DNA from: Reinekea blandensis MED297
Lineage (GTDB): Bacteria; Pseudomonadota; Gammaproteobacteria; Pseudomonadales; Natronospirillaceae
Assembly (NCBI RefSeq): GCF_000153185.1
Contig: NZ_CH724150.1
Span: forward strand, 605,417-669,416
Direction: 5' to 3'
DNA: 64,000 bases
Each line of letters opens with the position of its first letter. Positions within the stretch are counted from its first letter, which is position 1. Shown here in pieces: positions 15,769 through 24,994 of the stretch. The position numbers were made by a program, and so were the translations under genes. Below the pieces are notes generated by a model. It did no database searches. It was not told the origin of the DNA and saw nothing but the letters and a program-made list of their open reading frames with translations.

Positions 15769-16686
15769 ATGACAACGCTCATTGTGGATTCAGCCTGTGA
15801 TCTGCCAAAACCACTGCTTGAAAAACTGAACATCCGCTTATTACCTGCCACCATCATCTACGATCAGAAATCAATGCAGGACTTCCGTGAAACGGAGCAA
15901 ACTATCCAGCTCTATCGCAAAGATGTGTTTAACAAGAACACCGACAGTGAATCGGCCCCCACGTCGACCAACGATATTGTGCGCATACTCGAATCGGCCG
16001 TCGCAGCGGGCGACACGGACATTCTGATCCAAACCGTCAATCGGGTACGCAGCCCAACTTACGAAAACGCCGTGGAAGCGATTTCGATCATCCAGAAACG
16101 CCATGCCGATAAAACCATCGGTTTGCGGGTACAGGACAGTCGAACGATTTTTACCGGTCAGGCGGTTCTGGCGGCACATACGGCAGCGCTGATTAAAAAA
16201 GATATCGTCGGTACTCGCCTGCGACGGACCATCGATAACCTGAGTTCGAAAGTACACGCTTATCAGGTTCCGAAGGACGTGTACTACCTTCGCGAGCGAG
16301 CTCGAAAGAAAGGCGATAACAGTGTCAGTTGGTTTGGAGCTGTGATTGGGCGAGCTCTGAATGTTTGCCCGATTGTCCTGGCTTTGGATGATCAGACCTT
16401 TCCGGTGACCAAAGTCCGCCAGTTTTCAAAAGCGGCTGAGCTCCTGTTTCAACATACCATCAACAAGGTGAATGATGGGTTGCTGTCCCCGTTTGTTGCG
16501 GTCAGCTACGCCGGAGACCCGTCTGATCTGCAATCCCTTCCTGGTTTTAATGACCTGAGAACGGCCGTCAAACAGCGCAAATATCAGCTCATCGTCTCGC
16601 CGATGTCACTGTCTGGTGGCGTTAATCTGGGGCCGGGTACGCTGTCCGTCGCTTTTGCAACCGAACCTTACGAGTGGTCGGACTGA
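15769..16686 (+). CDS. DegV family (fatty-acid-binding) protein
   Basis: DegV/FakB proteins bind a fatty acid and, in Firmicutes, present it to fatty acid kinase. In Gammaproteobacteria the role is less clear. The 305-residue product begins TTLIVDSACDLPKPLL, contains SAPTSTNDIVRILESA, the helix-strand region with QDSRTIFTGQAVLAAHTAAL, and a late SYAGDP motif; these match the two-lobed EDD fold. AAGG precedes the ATG. It is the only plus-strand gene in this neighbourhood, and its 3' end overlaps the convergent cyclase gene by 19 bp. No FakA-like kinase gene is nearby. Confidence 0.85.
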   Translation: MTTLIVDSACDLPKPLLEKLNIRLLPATIIYDQKSMQDFRETEQTIQLYRKDVFNKNTDSESAPTSTNDIVRILESAVAAGDTDILIQTVNRVRSPTYENAVEAISIIQKRHADKTIGLRVQDSRTIFTGQAVLAAHTAALIKKDIVGTRLRRTIDNLSSKVHAYQVPKDVYYLRERARKKGDNSVSWFGAVIGRALNVCPIVLALDDQTFPVTKVRQFSKAAELLFQHTINKVNDGLLSPFVAVSYAGDPSDLQSLPGFNDLRTAVKQRKYQLIVSPMSLSGGVNLGPGTLSVAFATEPYEWSD

Positions 16687-18287
16687 TCCGACCCACAGAC
16701 GGCATTACGGCCCTGCTTCTTAGCAAGATACAGGGCTTCATCGGCCCGTTGCGCTAGCGATGACGCATCATCATCGGGCTTCGCTTGTGCCACCCCACAA
16801 CTGAAGGTCACCTGAATGGCAAGATCACCCCGACGGTGCTCTACCTGAGCGAAGCCTTCTCTTACTTCGTCGAGCAGTCTGCAAGCCGTTGCTTCATCGG
16901 TATCCGGCAAGACGATGGCAAACTCTTCACCGCCGTATCGACCGATGGTGTCCGTGACCCGAAACCGTTGACTTAAAAACAGCGCTAACGCATGAATAAT
17001 GCGATCGCCCATACCATGTCCGTAGGTATCGTTCACGCTCTTAAATCGGTCGATATCCAGCATGGCAAAAGACACTAGCCGACCTTCGGCTTCGGACGAC
17101 TCGATTGCCCGGTTCAATGCCTCGAGACTGTGATTGTGATCGACCAGCCCCGTCAGGCCATCGCGAATCACCTGCTCATGCAGACCGCGATACCGACGGC
17201 AGCGATTCATCACAGTCGATATCAATACTTCTTTCGGCACCGGCTTGGTCAGGAAGTCATCCCCGCCCTGGCTGACGGCATCGAGTTGCTTTTCAACGTC
17301 GGACTCCGCAGACAGATAAAGAATTGGAATCGCATCGTATCGGGGCTGCTGCCTGATCACCCTAGCCAGTTCGGGGCCGGTACAACCCGGCATATACATG
17401 TCCATCAGAATGGCATCCGGCTGGAAAGAGTCGATGACTTCTAAAACCTTTAACGGCTCGAGGACAGTACGGGTGAAAAGACCTGCATGATTCAGGACTT
17501 TCTCGGCGTAAAACGCCTGTGATTTGGAATCATCCACCACCAGCACCCGATAAGGCTGTTCATTGCGCATGGCGTAGATGCCCATCAGGTGCTCGACCAG
17601 ACGCCCAAAATCAAGGTTGTGATCAAAAAATGCGATGCCATTGGCTCGGACCACTGACAGTCGCTGTTCTATCGTTGGTGTTTCTTCACTGTAGAAAATG
17701 GCCGGAATGGTGGCGCGCATGTTCTGCTGCAGACGGGAAATCAGATCGATTCCATTACCGTCAAACTCTGTATCGACGACAATCGCCGCCGGCAGTCGGT
17801 ACAAGATGGATTGCTGCAACGCATCAGCAGTCGGATAATGACTGCTTGGAATTCCGAAATGATGCAGCTGTTCACTGATCGTATCGGCCATGTCTGTGTT
17901 TTTAAAACACAGATAAACCGGTTTCCGTCCTGAAGATATCTGCTGCAGAGGTAAGTCATCGTTCGAGCGCGAACAGGTGTCCGCGATGTCGCTGATGCAC
18001 TGATTCAATCGTTCCAGTACGGCTGACGTTGGCGCTCGATTACGGTCCGACTCGCCTAACATGGTCACCAGCTCTTCAGATGACTCGGCAAGCTGGTCGA
18101 ATTGATACCGGGAGGCCAACTTGTTCAGTTTTCCGGCAGACTGCAGAAACTCCTGATACCAGTGTTCGTTCCAGTGAACTTCCTGCAACGCTCCCCAACT
18201 GTTGACAATGCTACGCGCCTGCTCGTGGACGCGACGCCCAAAATGTTGTTTTAGCTTTTCAAGTTGTAGTTTTTTTTCTTCGGACAC
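16668..18287 (-). CDS. Diguanylate cyclase with tandem receiver domains
   Basis: It should make cyclic di-GMP in response to phosphorylation. The 539-residue product starts at a GTG. An N-terminal helical module (residues 1-105) resembles a histidine phosphotransfer bundle without an obvious phospho-histidine. A degenerate receiver follows (about 122-240), then a complete receiver (246-360: VLVVDDSKSQ, phosphoacceptor Asp296 in ILMDMYMPG, and KPVP). A GGDEF domain closes the protein, with active GGEEF at 452-456 and the inhibitory RxxD site (R443-D446) five residues before. No membrane segment is present, so it is cytoplasmic. No sensor kinase is adjacent. Confidence 0.93.
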   Translation of the reverse strand: MSEEKKLQLEKLKQHFGRRVHEQARSIVNSWGALQEVHWNEHWYQEFLQSAGKLNKLASRYQFDQLAESSEELVTMLGESDRNRAPTSAVLERLNQCISDIADTCSRSNDDLPLQQISSGRKPVYLCFKNTDMADTISEQLHHFGIPSSHYPTADALQQSILYRLPAAIVVDTEFDGNGIDLISRLQQNMRATIPAIFYSEETPTIEQRLSVVRANGIAFFDHNLDFGRLVEHLMGIYAMRNEQPYRVLVVDDSKSQAFYAEKVLNHAGLFTRTVLEPLKVLEVIDSFQPDAILMDMYMPGCTGPELARVIRQQPRYDAIPILYLSAESDVEKQLDAVSQGGDDFLTKPVPKEVLISTVMNRCRRYRGLHEQVIRDGLTGLVDHNHSLEALNRAIESSEAEGRLVSFAMLDIDRFKSVNDTYGHGMGDRIIHALALFLSQRFRVTDTIGRYGGEEFAIVLPDTDEATACRLLDEVREGFAQVEHRRGDLAIQVTFSCGVAQAKPDDDASSLAQRADEALYLAKKQGRNAVCGSDQSDHS

Positions 18288-18335
18288 GTGAATGCGCTAC
18301 CTGATAATTGTCTTACAGCTTGGGATGACCGACCT

Positions 18336-20336
18336 TCAGACAAGTGATGAATCTTGCTTCCTCTCTTGCTGCAGAGTTTGCCATAAATGACGCAGTTCGT
18401 ATCGGTCCAGATCAGTTTCAGGGTCATAAATACACTGTTCAATCTGTTGCAATAACGGCCCCAATGCCTGGTGGTGCGGATACTGACCGGCTAAACGCTG
18501 CGCATACTGATGCAAAGTTTCACCCTGCCCCCGACCGCCATAAAGACGCTCGATCTTGTTCAATGACCGATAGGGCTCTTTTTGAACTTTGGGAATGGGT
18601 ATCAGCCCCAGCCAGAGTCCGAAGGCAAGACTTAATCCCCCCATCACAGACAGCAAGGCTAACACGGCTTTCAGCGGCGAAAATTCCCCAAAGGCCGATG
18701 TAAACCAGCCGATGGCCTGATTATTATCATAGTCCAACACCAGTACCTGCCATTGATAATTGAGGTTGTCCCAGTACATGATCATCTGGTTCACCAATGT
18801 CGCTCTACCGAGCCGGGCTCCCACCGATAGCTCTTCAGGCTGCGAACCCATAAACAGTTCGTCGAGATTCATTTCAATTCGATTCGGTGATACCACAGCG
18901 GTGGGATCTACGCGATGCCATTCACTGTCGATCCAAACCTCCACCCAGGCATGGGCTTCACGCTGACGAACCTGAATGTAGTCGCCACCGGGTACGTAAG
19001 TGCCGCCGAGGTAACCGCCGACAATACGGGACGGTATCCCCACGGCTCGCAGCATAAAGGCCATAGCACTGGCATAATGCTCACAAAAACCGCGTCGCTC
19101 GCCCAACCAGAAGGCTTCGATACTGTCTTCGCCCCGATAAAGTGGCGGACGCAGCGTGTAGTAAAAATCCTGTTCCCGGATTTCAGTCAACAGCCGTTCG
19201 ACAAATGCCCAATCCGACCCCGCTTCTTGATAACGTTCGTTCGCCCAGGCTCTTAAGGCCTCATTCCCCGTTTGAGGTAAGGCAAGATCCAGACGCTGAG
19301 CCCCGGTCTCTTCAGACCAACTCACCCGATCACTACTGACGGCCTGATATCGATAAACGTTATTGATCGGGCGGATCTGAGCAGCCCTGGCATCAGGCAG
19401 AATACGACGATCAGCGCCATCAATCTGAACCGGCCAATCCAGGAAATACATCCAGCGCTGGCCCGACTTTTCCTGTATGACGGTATAGTCATAGCGTGAG
19501 CCTTCAGCAACCGGCAGGTCGATATTACGGGGCCAGGCAAACGGATTGCGAGCGGTATAACGAGCACGCCAGGTTTCGCCATCGAACACACTCATCGTGT
19601 TGCCCCGCCAGTACCATTGATCCCTTGGCGGCCGTTCACCGTTAAAACTCACTCGGAACGCCGGCTCGTTCGACTGCGCCAACTCAGCAACGGAACCGGG
19701 ACGCATCTCATCAGACATGCCAGTCTGAGCACCTCTTTCGTCATTTGGGATGTTCCATAACGGAGGCAATCGTGGGAAAAACAGATAGCCGGCAACCATG
19801 ATCGGTACGGCTCCAATCATCAACACTGTCGATTGTTTCAGCGCATAGCGCAGTCGAAAATGACCTTCTGAGGTCACCGCCTGCAGTGCCAACAAGTTGC
19901 TCAGTACCAAAAACACCAGCAGCAGTGCCCCGAGTGGGTCAAACCGATACAACAGATAAACCCCGCTCAGAAAAAAACCGAGATACACCTGAAAAATACC
20001 GTCACGCCGACGCAGAACCTCCAGACTTTTCAAAAGGTACCCGAGCAAGCAAAACGCCACGGCAGTATCCAGCGAATATCGACTGAAGCCGGAAGCGACG
20101 ATTCCAGCTATCCCGGCCACGATCATCGATAACACCAGCCAAACCGGTGGTTTCTTGAGTTGACCGTGAATCACCCGCCAACGCCAAAACACCGCAAAGA
20201 CAAACACCAATACAAACCAGTTCGGCATGTACGGTACAAAGACAAGAAACATGAAAAACTGGGCAACCAGCAACGTGCGAATGGCGGCCTGGGACAGCAC
20301 CCGACGATATGGCGGAATATATTCAGACTCAGTCAT
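18336..20336 (-). CDS. TgpA-type membrane transglutaminase
   Basis: An inner-membrane protein with a periplasmic transglutaminase-like domain, related to Pseudomonas TgpA. The ATG at 20334-20336 gives 666 residues and overlaps the DUF58 gene by 8 bp. Six or so N-terminal membrane segments (about residues 15-185) are followed by the papain-fold domain. Its triad residues are Cys in RRGFCEHYASAMAFMLRAVG, His in EAHAWVEVW and Asp in VDPTAVV. One more membrane segment lies near residue 550, with a cytoplasmic DUF4129 tail. The MoxR-DUF58-TgpA order is the standard one. Confidence 0.92.
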   Translation of the reverse strand: MTESEYIPPYRRVLSQAAIRTLLVAQFFMFLVFVPYMPNWFVLVFVFAVFWRWRVIHGQLKKPPVWLVLSMIVAGIAGIVASGFSRYSLDTAVAFCLLGYLLKSLEVLRRRDGIFQVYLGFFLSGVYLLYRFDPLGALLLVFLVLSNLLALQAVTSEGHFRLRYALKQSTVLMIGAVPIMVAGYLFFPRLPPLWNIPNDERGAQTGMSDEMRPGSVAELAQSNEPAFRVSFNGERPPRDQWYWRGNTMSVFDGETWRARYTARNPFAWPRNIDLPVAEGSRYDYTVIQEKSGQRWMYFLDWPVQIDGADRRILPDARAAQIRPINNVYRYQAVSSDRVSWSEETGAQRLDLALPQTGNEALRAWANERYQEAGSDWAFVERLLTEIREQDFYYTLRPPLYRGEDSIEAFWLGERRGFCEHYASAMAFMLRAVGIPSRIVGGYLGGTYVPGGDYIQVRQREAHAWVEVWIDSEWHRVDPTAVVSPNRIEMNLDELFMGSQPEELSVGARLGRATLVNQMIMYWDNLNYQWQVLVLDYDNNQAIGWFTSAFGEFSPLKAVLALLSVMGGLSLAFGLWLGLIPIPKVQKEPYRSLNKIERLYGGRGQGETLHQYAQRLAGQYPHHQALGPLLQQIEQCIYDPETDLDRYELRHLWQTLQQERKQDSSLV

Positions 20337-21297
20337 AACCAAACTCAGCTAATTGCCTGCGCACACGCATGAGATGGTCTTCCCCTTTACCGACAGGAAT
20401 CTCAGCATTTGGTAATACGACGCCAAAGGGCCGTCCCTGCTCAACGAACTTTTGACAGTACCAGGCGATCGCCGCCAATCGAGAATCCGTTGACAGTCCG
20501 GGGAACTGCTCCCAATCGATGGTTTCATCAGTGGCCTGGTAGTCGGTAAACGACTTCACCAATAACTGGTCTCTGGAAAAACCCGGCCAGTGTAGACGAC
20601 GGATCGGATCCCCCGGTTGGTATGTGCGCAATCCATGAAAGTCTTCGCTGCCTTCTTTATAAAAGTGATCGTTCAGCGTCGACTCATCCTCATCCCCGGA
20701 GGCTGATACCGCTTGACGATCCTGTCGAACCGCCTTTGGATAGGCCCACCCCTTCACATTGATGCTTACGTAACTCCAGGCCACTATCAGCCCAAAAGGA
20801 TAGCGAGACTCAATGCGGAATCGGGGTGGCATCACCGGCCCGCGCTGTTCTGCTGGTACCGGTATGGTGACCACCTGTTCATGTTCATGCAAATCAACTG
20901 CTATCGCGCCCCAGACCGGATGAATGCACTCCAGTACACCTCGGGATCGGGCTTGCGTAGAGGACAGCGCCAAGGTCAGTTCAGACACATCACCCACTTC
21001 CACCAAGGTTCCGGATTGCGCGGTCAACGTCAATCCACTCAGATTCCGATAGGTTAAATGCACAGCCATCCAGAGCATGGCCATGAGCCAAAATGCGAGT
21101 GCATAGTTCAAGGCACTCTCGAAATTGATGGCCAACAGCAGCACAAGTACGGCAATAATCAACAGAACCAACCCCTGACGAGTTGGCACAATAAAAATAC
21201 GTGACTGATTCAGGGTGATGTCATTCTGCTGAGGCAGACGTTTTTCAACCCACTGATCCAGGTTCTTACGAACCCGTTTACGAAACCGGCCAATCAC
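20329..21297 (-). CDS. DUF58 domain membrane protein
   Basis: A 322-residue protein starting at a GTG 2 nt after the moxR stop. Two N-terminal membrane helices (LVLLIIAVLVLLLAINFE and an adjacent one near residues 45-80) are followed by a soluble part. The DUF58 signature is DFHGLRTYQPGDPIRRLHWPGFSRDQLLVKSF near residues 215-250, a vWA-like region. It is thought to act with the MoxR ATPase as a chaperone-like assembly unit. Cysteine and metal motifs are absent. Tight overlaps on both sides show one operon. Confidence 0.9.
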   Translation of the reverse strand: MIGRFRKRVRKNLDQWVEKRLPQQNDITLNQSRIFIVPTRQGLVLLIIAVLVLLLAINFESALNYALAFWLMAMLWMAVHLTYRNLSGLTLTAQSGTLVEVGDVSELTLALSSTQARSRGVLECIHPVWGAIAVDLHEHEQVVTIPVPAEQRGPVMPPRFRIESRYPFGLIVAWSYVSINVKGWAYPKAVRQDRQAVSASGDEDESTLNDHFYKEGSEDFHGLRTYQPGDPIRRLHWPGFSRDQLLVKSFTDYQATDETIDWEQFPGLSTDSRLAAIAWYCQKFVEQGRPFGVVLPNAEIPVGKGEDHLMRVRRQLAEFGYD

Positions 21298-21299
21298 AA

Positions 21300-22226
21300 T
21301 CAGGGCATCCGCAGCACATCAACAGTGTCCAGGATCTGTCGTACCAGGGTATCGGCACTCAATGACCGGTGTGCTTTAATCCGGTGTGCAGCAACGGGCG
21401 CAAACACCTCCTGAACATCATCTGGTGTGACGTAATCCCGGCCAGAGGTCAGCGCATAGGCACGTGCCGCATTCGCCAGGGACTGAGACGCACGGGGAGA
21501 CAAGCCAAGCGCACATACGGATGAGTCCCGGGTCTTTTGCACCAGACGCATAATGTAATCCAATATGGCATCACTGATGCTGACATCCTTCAGTGCCAAG
21601 CGGAACTCAGACAACTGATCTGGCTTGACCAAGGGTGAGAGCTGATCCAGATTGATTCGCCCGACATGCCCGAGCAACAACTGCTTTTCAATGGCTTCTT
21701 CGGGGTAACCCAAACTGATGCGCATAAAAAAGCGATCCAGTTGGCTTTCCGGTAACGGATAGGTCCCTGATTGGGACTGAGGGTTCTGGGTAGCAATGAC
21801 AAAAAACGGTTGCGGCAGTTTCAGGGCATCACCATCGACAGACACCTGCCCTTCTTCCATCGCTTCTAACAGTGCGGATTGCGCTTTTGGGGTTGCACGG
21901 TTCAGTTCATCAGCCAGTAACAACTGGGTAAAGACGGGTCCCTGATGAAACCGAAACGCCTGTTTTTCACGATCAAAAATCTGAGCCCCGATCACATCTG
22001 ACGGCAACAGGTCGGCCGTAAACTGGATGCGCTGGTACTCCAGCCCCATCAGTCGCCCAAGCCCTTGGGCCAACGTGGTTTTGCCGACACCAGGTAAGTC
22101 TTCAAGCAGGACATGCCCGCCACACAGCAAGGACACCCAGATCAGACGTATCTGCTCCGGCTTTCCCGCCACCACTTGAGAAGCCTGCTCCAGTAACCGA
22201 TCCGTCAAGGTAGATAAATGCGACAT
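21300..22226 (-). CDS. MoxR-type AAA+ ATPase
   Basis: A cytoplasmic AAA+ ATPase of the MoxR family, which helps mature or assemble partner complexes, usually with DUF58/vWA proteins. The 308-residue product has Walker A GHVLLEDLPGVGKTTLAQ near residue 40, Walker B LLLADELNRATPKAQSALLEAM near 105, and sensor 1 FFVIATQNPQSQSGTYPLPESQLDRF. The late GLSPRASQSLANAARAYAL matches the lid region. It is the first gene of the MoxR-DUF58-TgpA operon. Confidence 0.93.
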   Translation of the reverse strand: MSHLSTLTDRLLEQASQVVAGKPEQIRLIWVSLLCGGHVLLEDLPGVGKTTLAQGLGRLMGLEYQRIQFTADLLPSDVIGAQIFDREKQAFRFHQGPVFTQLLLADELNRATPKAQSALLEAMEEGQVSVDGDALKLPQPFFVIATQNPQSQSGTYPLPESQLDRFFMRISLGYPEEAIEKQLLLGHVGRINLDQLSPLVKPDQLSEFRLALKDVSISDAILDYIMRLVQKTRDSSVCALGLSPRASQSLANAARAYALTSGRDYVTPDDVQEVFAPVAAHRIKAHRSLSADTLVRQILDTVDVLRMP

Positions 22227-22246
22227 TGAACCCTCTGATTGACAAC

Positions 22247-22282
22247 AAAAAAGGCCTATCTGCGGAACAGATACGCCTTTTA
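22247..22282 (-). terminator. Intrinsic terminator after purF
   Basis: AAAAGGC and TATCTG pair with CAGATA and GCCTTTT around a CGGAA loop, with a single C-C mismatch. A T-run follows on either strand, so it may also limit transcription toward purF from the plus strand. Confidence 0.8.
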
Positions 22283-22343
22283 ACTTTATAGCAGATCGAC
22301 CAGCCGATTACAGAGTCTTTTCAGTTTGCTGAACCGTGACTAA

Positions 22344-23861
22344 TCAGGCTTCGTCGTTATGCAAATCAACCAAGGAGGAGTCGGCCGTGGCCGTTTTCTG
22401 CTTGGAATCGTCATTCCGGCGAGCTTCCAACGCATCCAGATAGGCCTGATCGACGTCTCCGGTTATGTAACAGCCATCAAAAACCGAACAGTCGAAATCG
22501 TGTACATCCGACTTTTTCGTCTGTGTTGCACGTTTGAGATCGTCCAGATCCTGATATACCAGCCAATCAGCACCGATGGATTCGCAAATCTGCTCGGTTG
22601 TCCGACCATGTGCAATCAGCTCTTTGGCCGCAGGCATGTCAATGCCATACACGTTCGGATACTTCACCTCAGGTGCTGCCGAGGCAAAATACACCTTGTT
22701 GGCGCCGGCATCGCGGGCCATCTCGATAATCTCGTTACATGTCGTGCCCCGTACAATGGAGTCATCAACCAGCAAAACGTTTTTACCTTTAAACTCCAGA
22801 CTGATGGCATTCAACTTTTGACGGACTGACTTCTTCCGCTGGGTCTGACCGGGCATGATGAACGTACGACCGATATACCGGTTCTTCATAAACCCTTCCC
22901 GGAAGTTCACTCCCAGTCGGTTCGCCAGTTGCAGGGCTGACGTACGGCTGGTGTCCGGAATCGGGATTACGACATCAATATCGTGATCGGGCCGTAACGC
23001 CAGAATCTTATCCGCCAGCGCATCACCCATCCGTAATCTTGCTTTGTAAACAGAAATACCGTCAATAATCGAGTCAGGACGGGCAAAATAGACATACTCA
23101 AACATGCACGGCGTTTTGCCGGTCTCTTCTGCGCACTGTTGAATGTGCAGTTCGCCTTGCGCGTCTATATAAACGGCTTCGCCGGGTGCAACATCGTCGA
23201 TCATGTCAAAACCGATCACATCCAGCGCCACACTCTCCGAGGCGACCATGTACTCAGTAGCACCATTCGCAGCAGTCCGTTTGCCATAGACCAGCGGGCG
23301 AATGCCATTGGGATCACGAAACGCCACCATGCCTAAGCCACTGATCATCGCCACGACACCGTAAGCGCCTCGACAACGACGGTGAACACCCCGTACCGCT
23401 GCAAACATATCTTCGGCCTTAGGTTTCAGCTTACCCAACATCTGCAACTCGTGTGCAAAGACATTGAGTAACACCTCGGAGTCTGAAGTGGTGTTCACAT
23501 GACGTAAATCGGACTGAAAAACCGCTCGGTTTAACTCTTCTGAGTTGGTCAGATTACCGTTGTGCGCCAACACAATGCCGTAAGGCGAGTTAACATAAAA
23601 CGGCTGGCTTTCTGCCGTGCTGCTGGTACCGGCTGTCGGGTATCGCACATGACCGATACCGATGTTGCCAACCAGCGACTGCATGTGGCGCTGATGAAAA
23701 ACATCTCGCACCAGCCCATTGCTTTTTCGCAGATAAAATTTGCCATCCTGCTCGGTCACAATACCCGCGGCGTCCTGACCGCGATGCTGCAATACTGTTA
23801 ATGCGTCGTACAACAACTGATTGACCGGGGCCTGTCCGGTAATACCGACAACACCACACAT
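22344..23861 (-). CDS. purF: Amidophosphoribosyltransferase
   Basis: PurF makes phosphoribosylamine from PRPP and glutamine, the committed purine step. The 505-residue product begins MCGVVGITG, with Cys2 as the N-terminal nucleophile of the glutaminase domain after removal of Met1. [21 protein letters not shown] and LAHNGNLTN complete that domain. The phosphoribosyltransferase half carries the PRPP loop [19 protein letters not shown] near residue 365. It follows cvpA by 2 bp, the conserved cvpA-purF unit. Confidence 0.97.
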   Translation of the reverse strand: MCGVVGITGQAPVNQLLYDALTVLQHRGQDAAGIVTEQDGKFYLRKSNGLVRDVFHQRHMQSLVGNIGIGHVRYPTAGTSSTAESQPFYVNSPYGIVLAHNGNLTNSEELNRAVFQSDLRHVNTTSDSEVLLNVFAHELQMLGKLKPKAEDMFAAVRGVHRRCRGAYGVVAMISGLGMVAFRDPNGIRPLVYGKRTAANGATEYMVASESVALDVIGFDMIDDVAPGEAVYIDAQGELHIQQCAEETGKTPCMFEYVYFARPDSIIDGISVYKARLRMGDALADKILALRPDHDIDVVIPIPDTSRTSALQLANRLGVNFREGFMKNRYIGRTFIMPGQTQRKKSVRQKLNAISLEFKGKNVLLVDDSIVRGTTCNEIIEMARDAGANKVYFASAAPEVKYPNVYGIDMPAAKELIAHGRTTEQICESIGADWLVYQDLDDLKRATQTKKSDVHDFDCSVFDGCYITGDVDQAYLDALEARRNDDSKQKTATADSSLVDLHNDEA

Positions 23862-23863
23862 AG

Positions 23864-24355
23864 TTACTCTCCTCCAACCGACAGAATGGCACCGGATGCT
23901 TTATGAATGTTTTCACCGGTCCAACGTATTACCGGCTCGAAATAAGGAATGAGGACCGAGTCCTGCCAGAACTGATCCAATGCAAAGAGTTTCCCGAGCG
24001 CCAACACAGCGACCACGATGATAATTCCGCGCAGCAACCCAAAGACCACGCCTAAGGCCCGATCGGTTCCGGTCAGTCCGGTCATGCGAACAAACTCGCC
24101 GAGAAGATGATTGATCAGTGATCCCACAATCAGGGTGGCAAGGAACAGGATAATGAACGATGCGGTATAGCGATGAGCCTCGTCCGCCAACCAGCCCGTC
24201 AGCAACGAAGCGAGGTTGTCACTGAACAGTCGGGCAATCACCAAAGCGGCCACCCAAGAAGCAAGGGACATCGCTTCTTTGGTAAAGCCACGCCGGATAC
24301 TGATTAATGCGGAAACTAAAAGAATGCCGAGAATTGCCCAATCTAAGAAAATCAT
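23864..24355 (-). CDS. cvpA: CvpA family membrane protein
   Basis: A 163-residue inner-membrane protein named for colicin V production. In recent work on relatives it is tied to envelope stress and bile resistance. About four hydrophobic helices are visible: [21 protein letters not shown] (reported here in part), the ALVIARLF region, [19 protein letters not shown], and [21 protein letters not shown]. The typical [17 protein letters not shown] follows the first helix. It is co-transcribed with purF and has its own promoter-like sequence upstream. Confidence 0.92.
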   Translation of the reverse strand: MIFLDWAILGILLVSALISIRRGFTKEAMSLASWVAALVIARLFSDNLASLLTGWLADEAHRYTASFIILFLATLIVGSLINHLLGEFVRMTGLTGTDRALGVVFGLLRGIIIVVAVLALGKLFALDQFWQDSVLIPYFEPVIRWTGENIHKASGAILSVGGE

Positions 24356-24368
24356 GACGGTACCGAAG

Positions 24369-24410
24369 TCGTAAACGCGCGCATTCTATCAGGAATGCTC
24401 TTTTTGTGAA
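24369..24410 (-). promoter_or_regulatory. cvpA-purF promoter with possible PurR-like box
   Basis: TTCACA (24405-24410) and TAGAAT (24383-24388) are 16 bp apart. Overlapping the expected start site, the minus strand reads ATGCGCGCGTTTACGA (24369-24384). This matches 8 of the 11 fixed positions of the enteric PurR consensus as I recall it. The promoter is plausible, the operator tentative. Confidence 0.4.
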
Positions 24411-24422
24411 TATTTTTCATAA

Positions 24423-24444
24423 GACCTGACCAATTGATCAGGTC
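24423..24444 (-). other. Hairpin between dedD and cvpA
   Basis: GACCTGA and TCAGGTC form a 7-bp stem around an 8-nt loop, just before the cvpA promoter. Only a short T stretch follows. It may partly terminate the dedD transcript. Confidence 0.4.
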
Positions 24445-24463
24445 AGAGTAAGCGAACCATGAA

Positions 24464-24994
24464 TCAGGAGTCGTCACGGTAACGGACCACTAACCCCTGC
24501 TCTCCGAACTCCTGTTTCAAAACCGTTTTTAAAGCATTGGCGTCGGATTTCTCCGTTAACGGCCCTACAAACACCTGAGTAAAGACCGATCCATCGGACA
24601 GCAGTTTTTCGCGAACATATACCTGGTAATCTGCGGCCCTTAACCGATCACGAAACACCGTTGCTTTGCCGGGGTCACGAAAGCTGGCAATTTGAACACT
24701 CCAGAGATCCACAGGTTGCTCGACGCTCGGCGTCGATTCTGGTTCGGGCTCAGCAGGCGTGTCCGCCTCGATGACAAAACCGGGAGACTGAGCGTCCGGT
24801 AAAGGTGGCAACTCAGTTTGATCCGCTTCAACCGTGCGAATATGGGTCAAATCAGGGCGTTTGGGTTGTGGCGGAATGTTGGTGATTTTTTCTGGAATAC
24901 GCCCTTCCCCATCCAGTAAAACCGGGGCAATGAGTAAAACAAAGGCGGCTAAGACCAAAATACCCACCAAACGCTGCTGCAGTGACCGTTCCAC
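24464..24994 (-). CDS. dedD: SPOR domain protein (DedD-like)
   Basis: DedD-like proteins localise to the division septum by binding denuded peptidoglycan through a C-terminal SPOR domain. The 176-residue product starts at a GTG directly after the folC stop. It has one N-terminal membrane anchor (LVGILVLAAFVLLIAPVLL), a Pro/Glu-rich periplasmic linker, and the SPOR domain from about residue 95 (LWSVQIASFRDPGKATVFRD) to the end. Its place between folC and cvpA is the conserved dedD position. Confidence 0.9.
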   Translation of the reverse strand: MERSLQQRLVGILVLAAFVLLIAPVLLDGEGRIPEKITNIPPQPKRPDLTHIRTVEADQTELPPLPDAQSPGFVIEADTPAEPEPESTPSVEQPVDLWSVQIASFRDPGKATVFRDRLRAADYQVYVREKLLSDGSVFTQVFVGPLTEKSDANALKTVLKQEFGEQGLVVRYRDDS

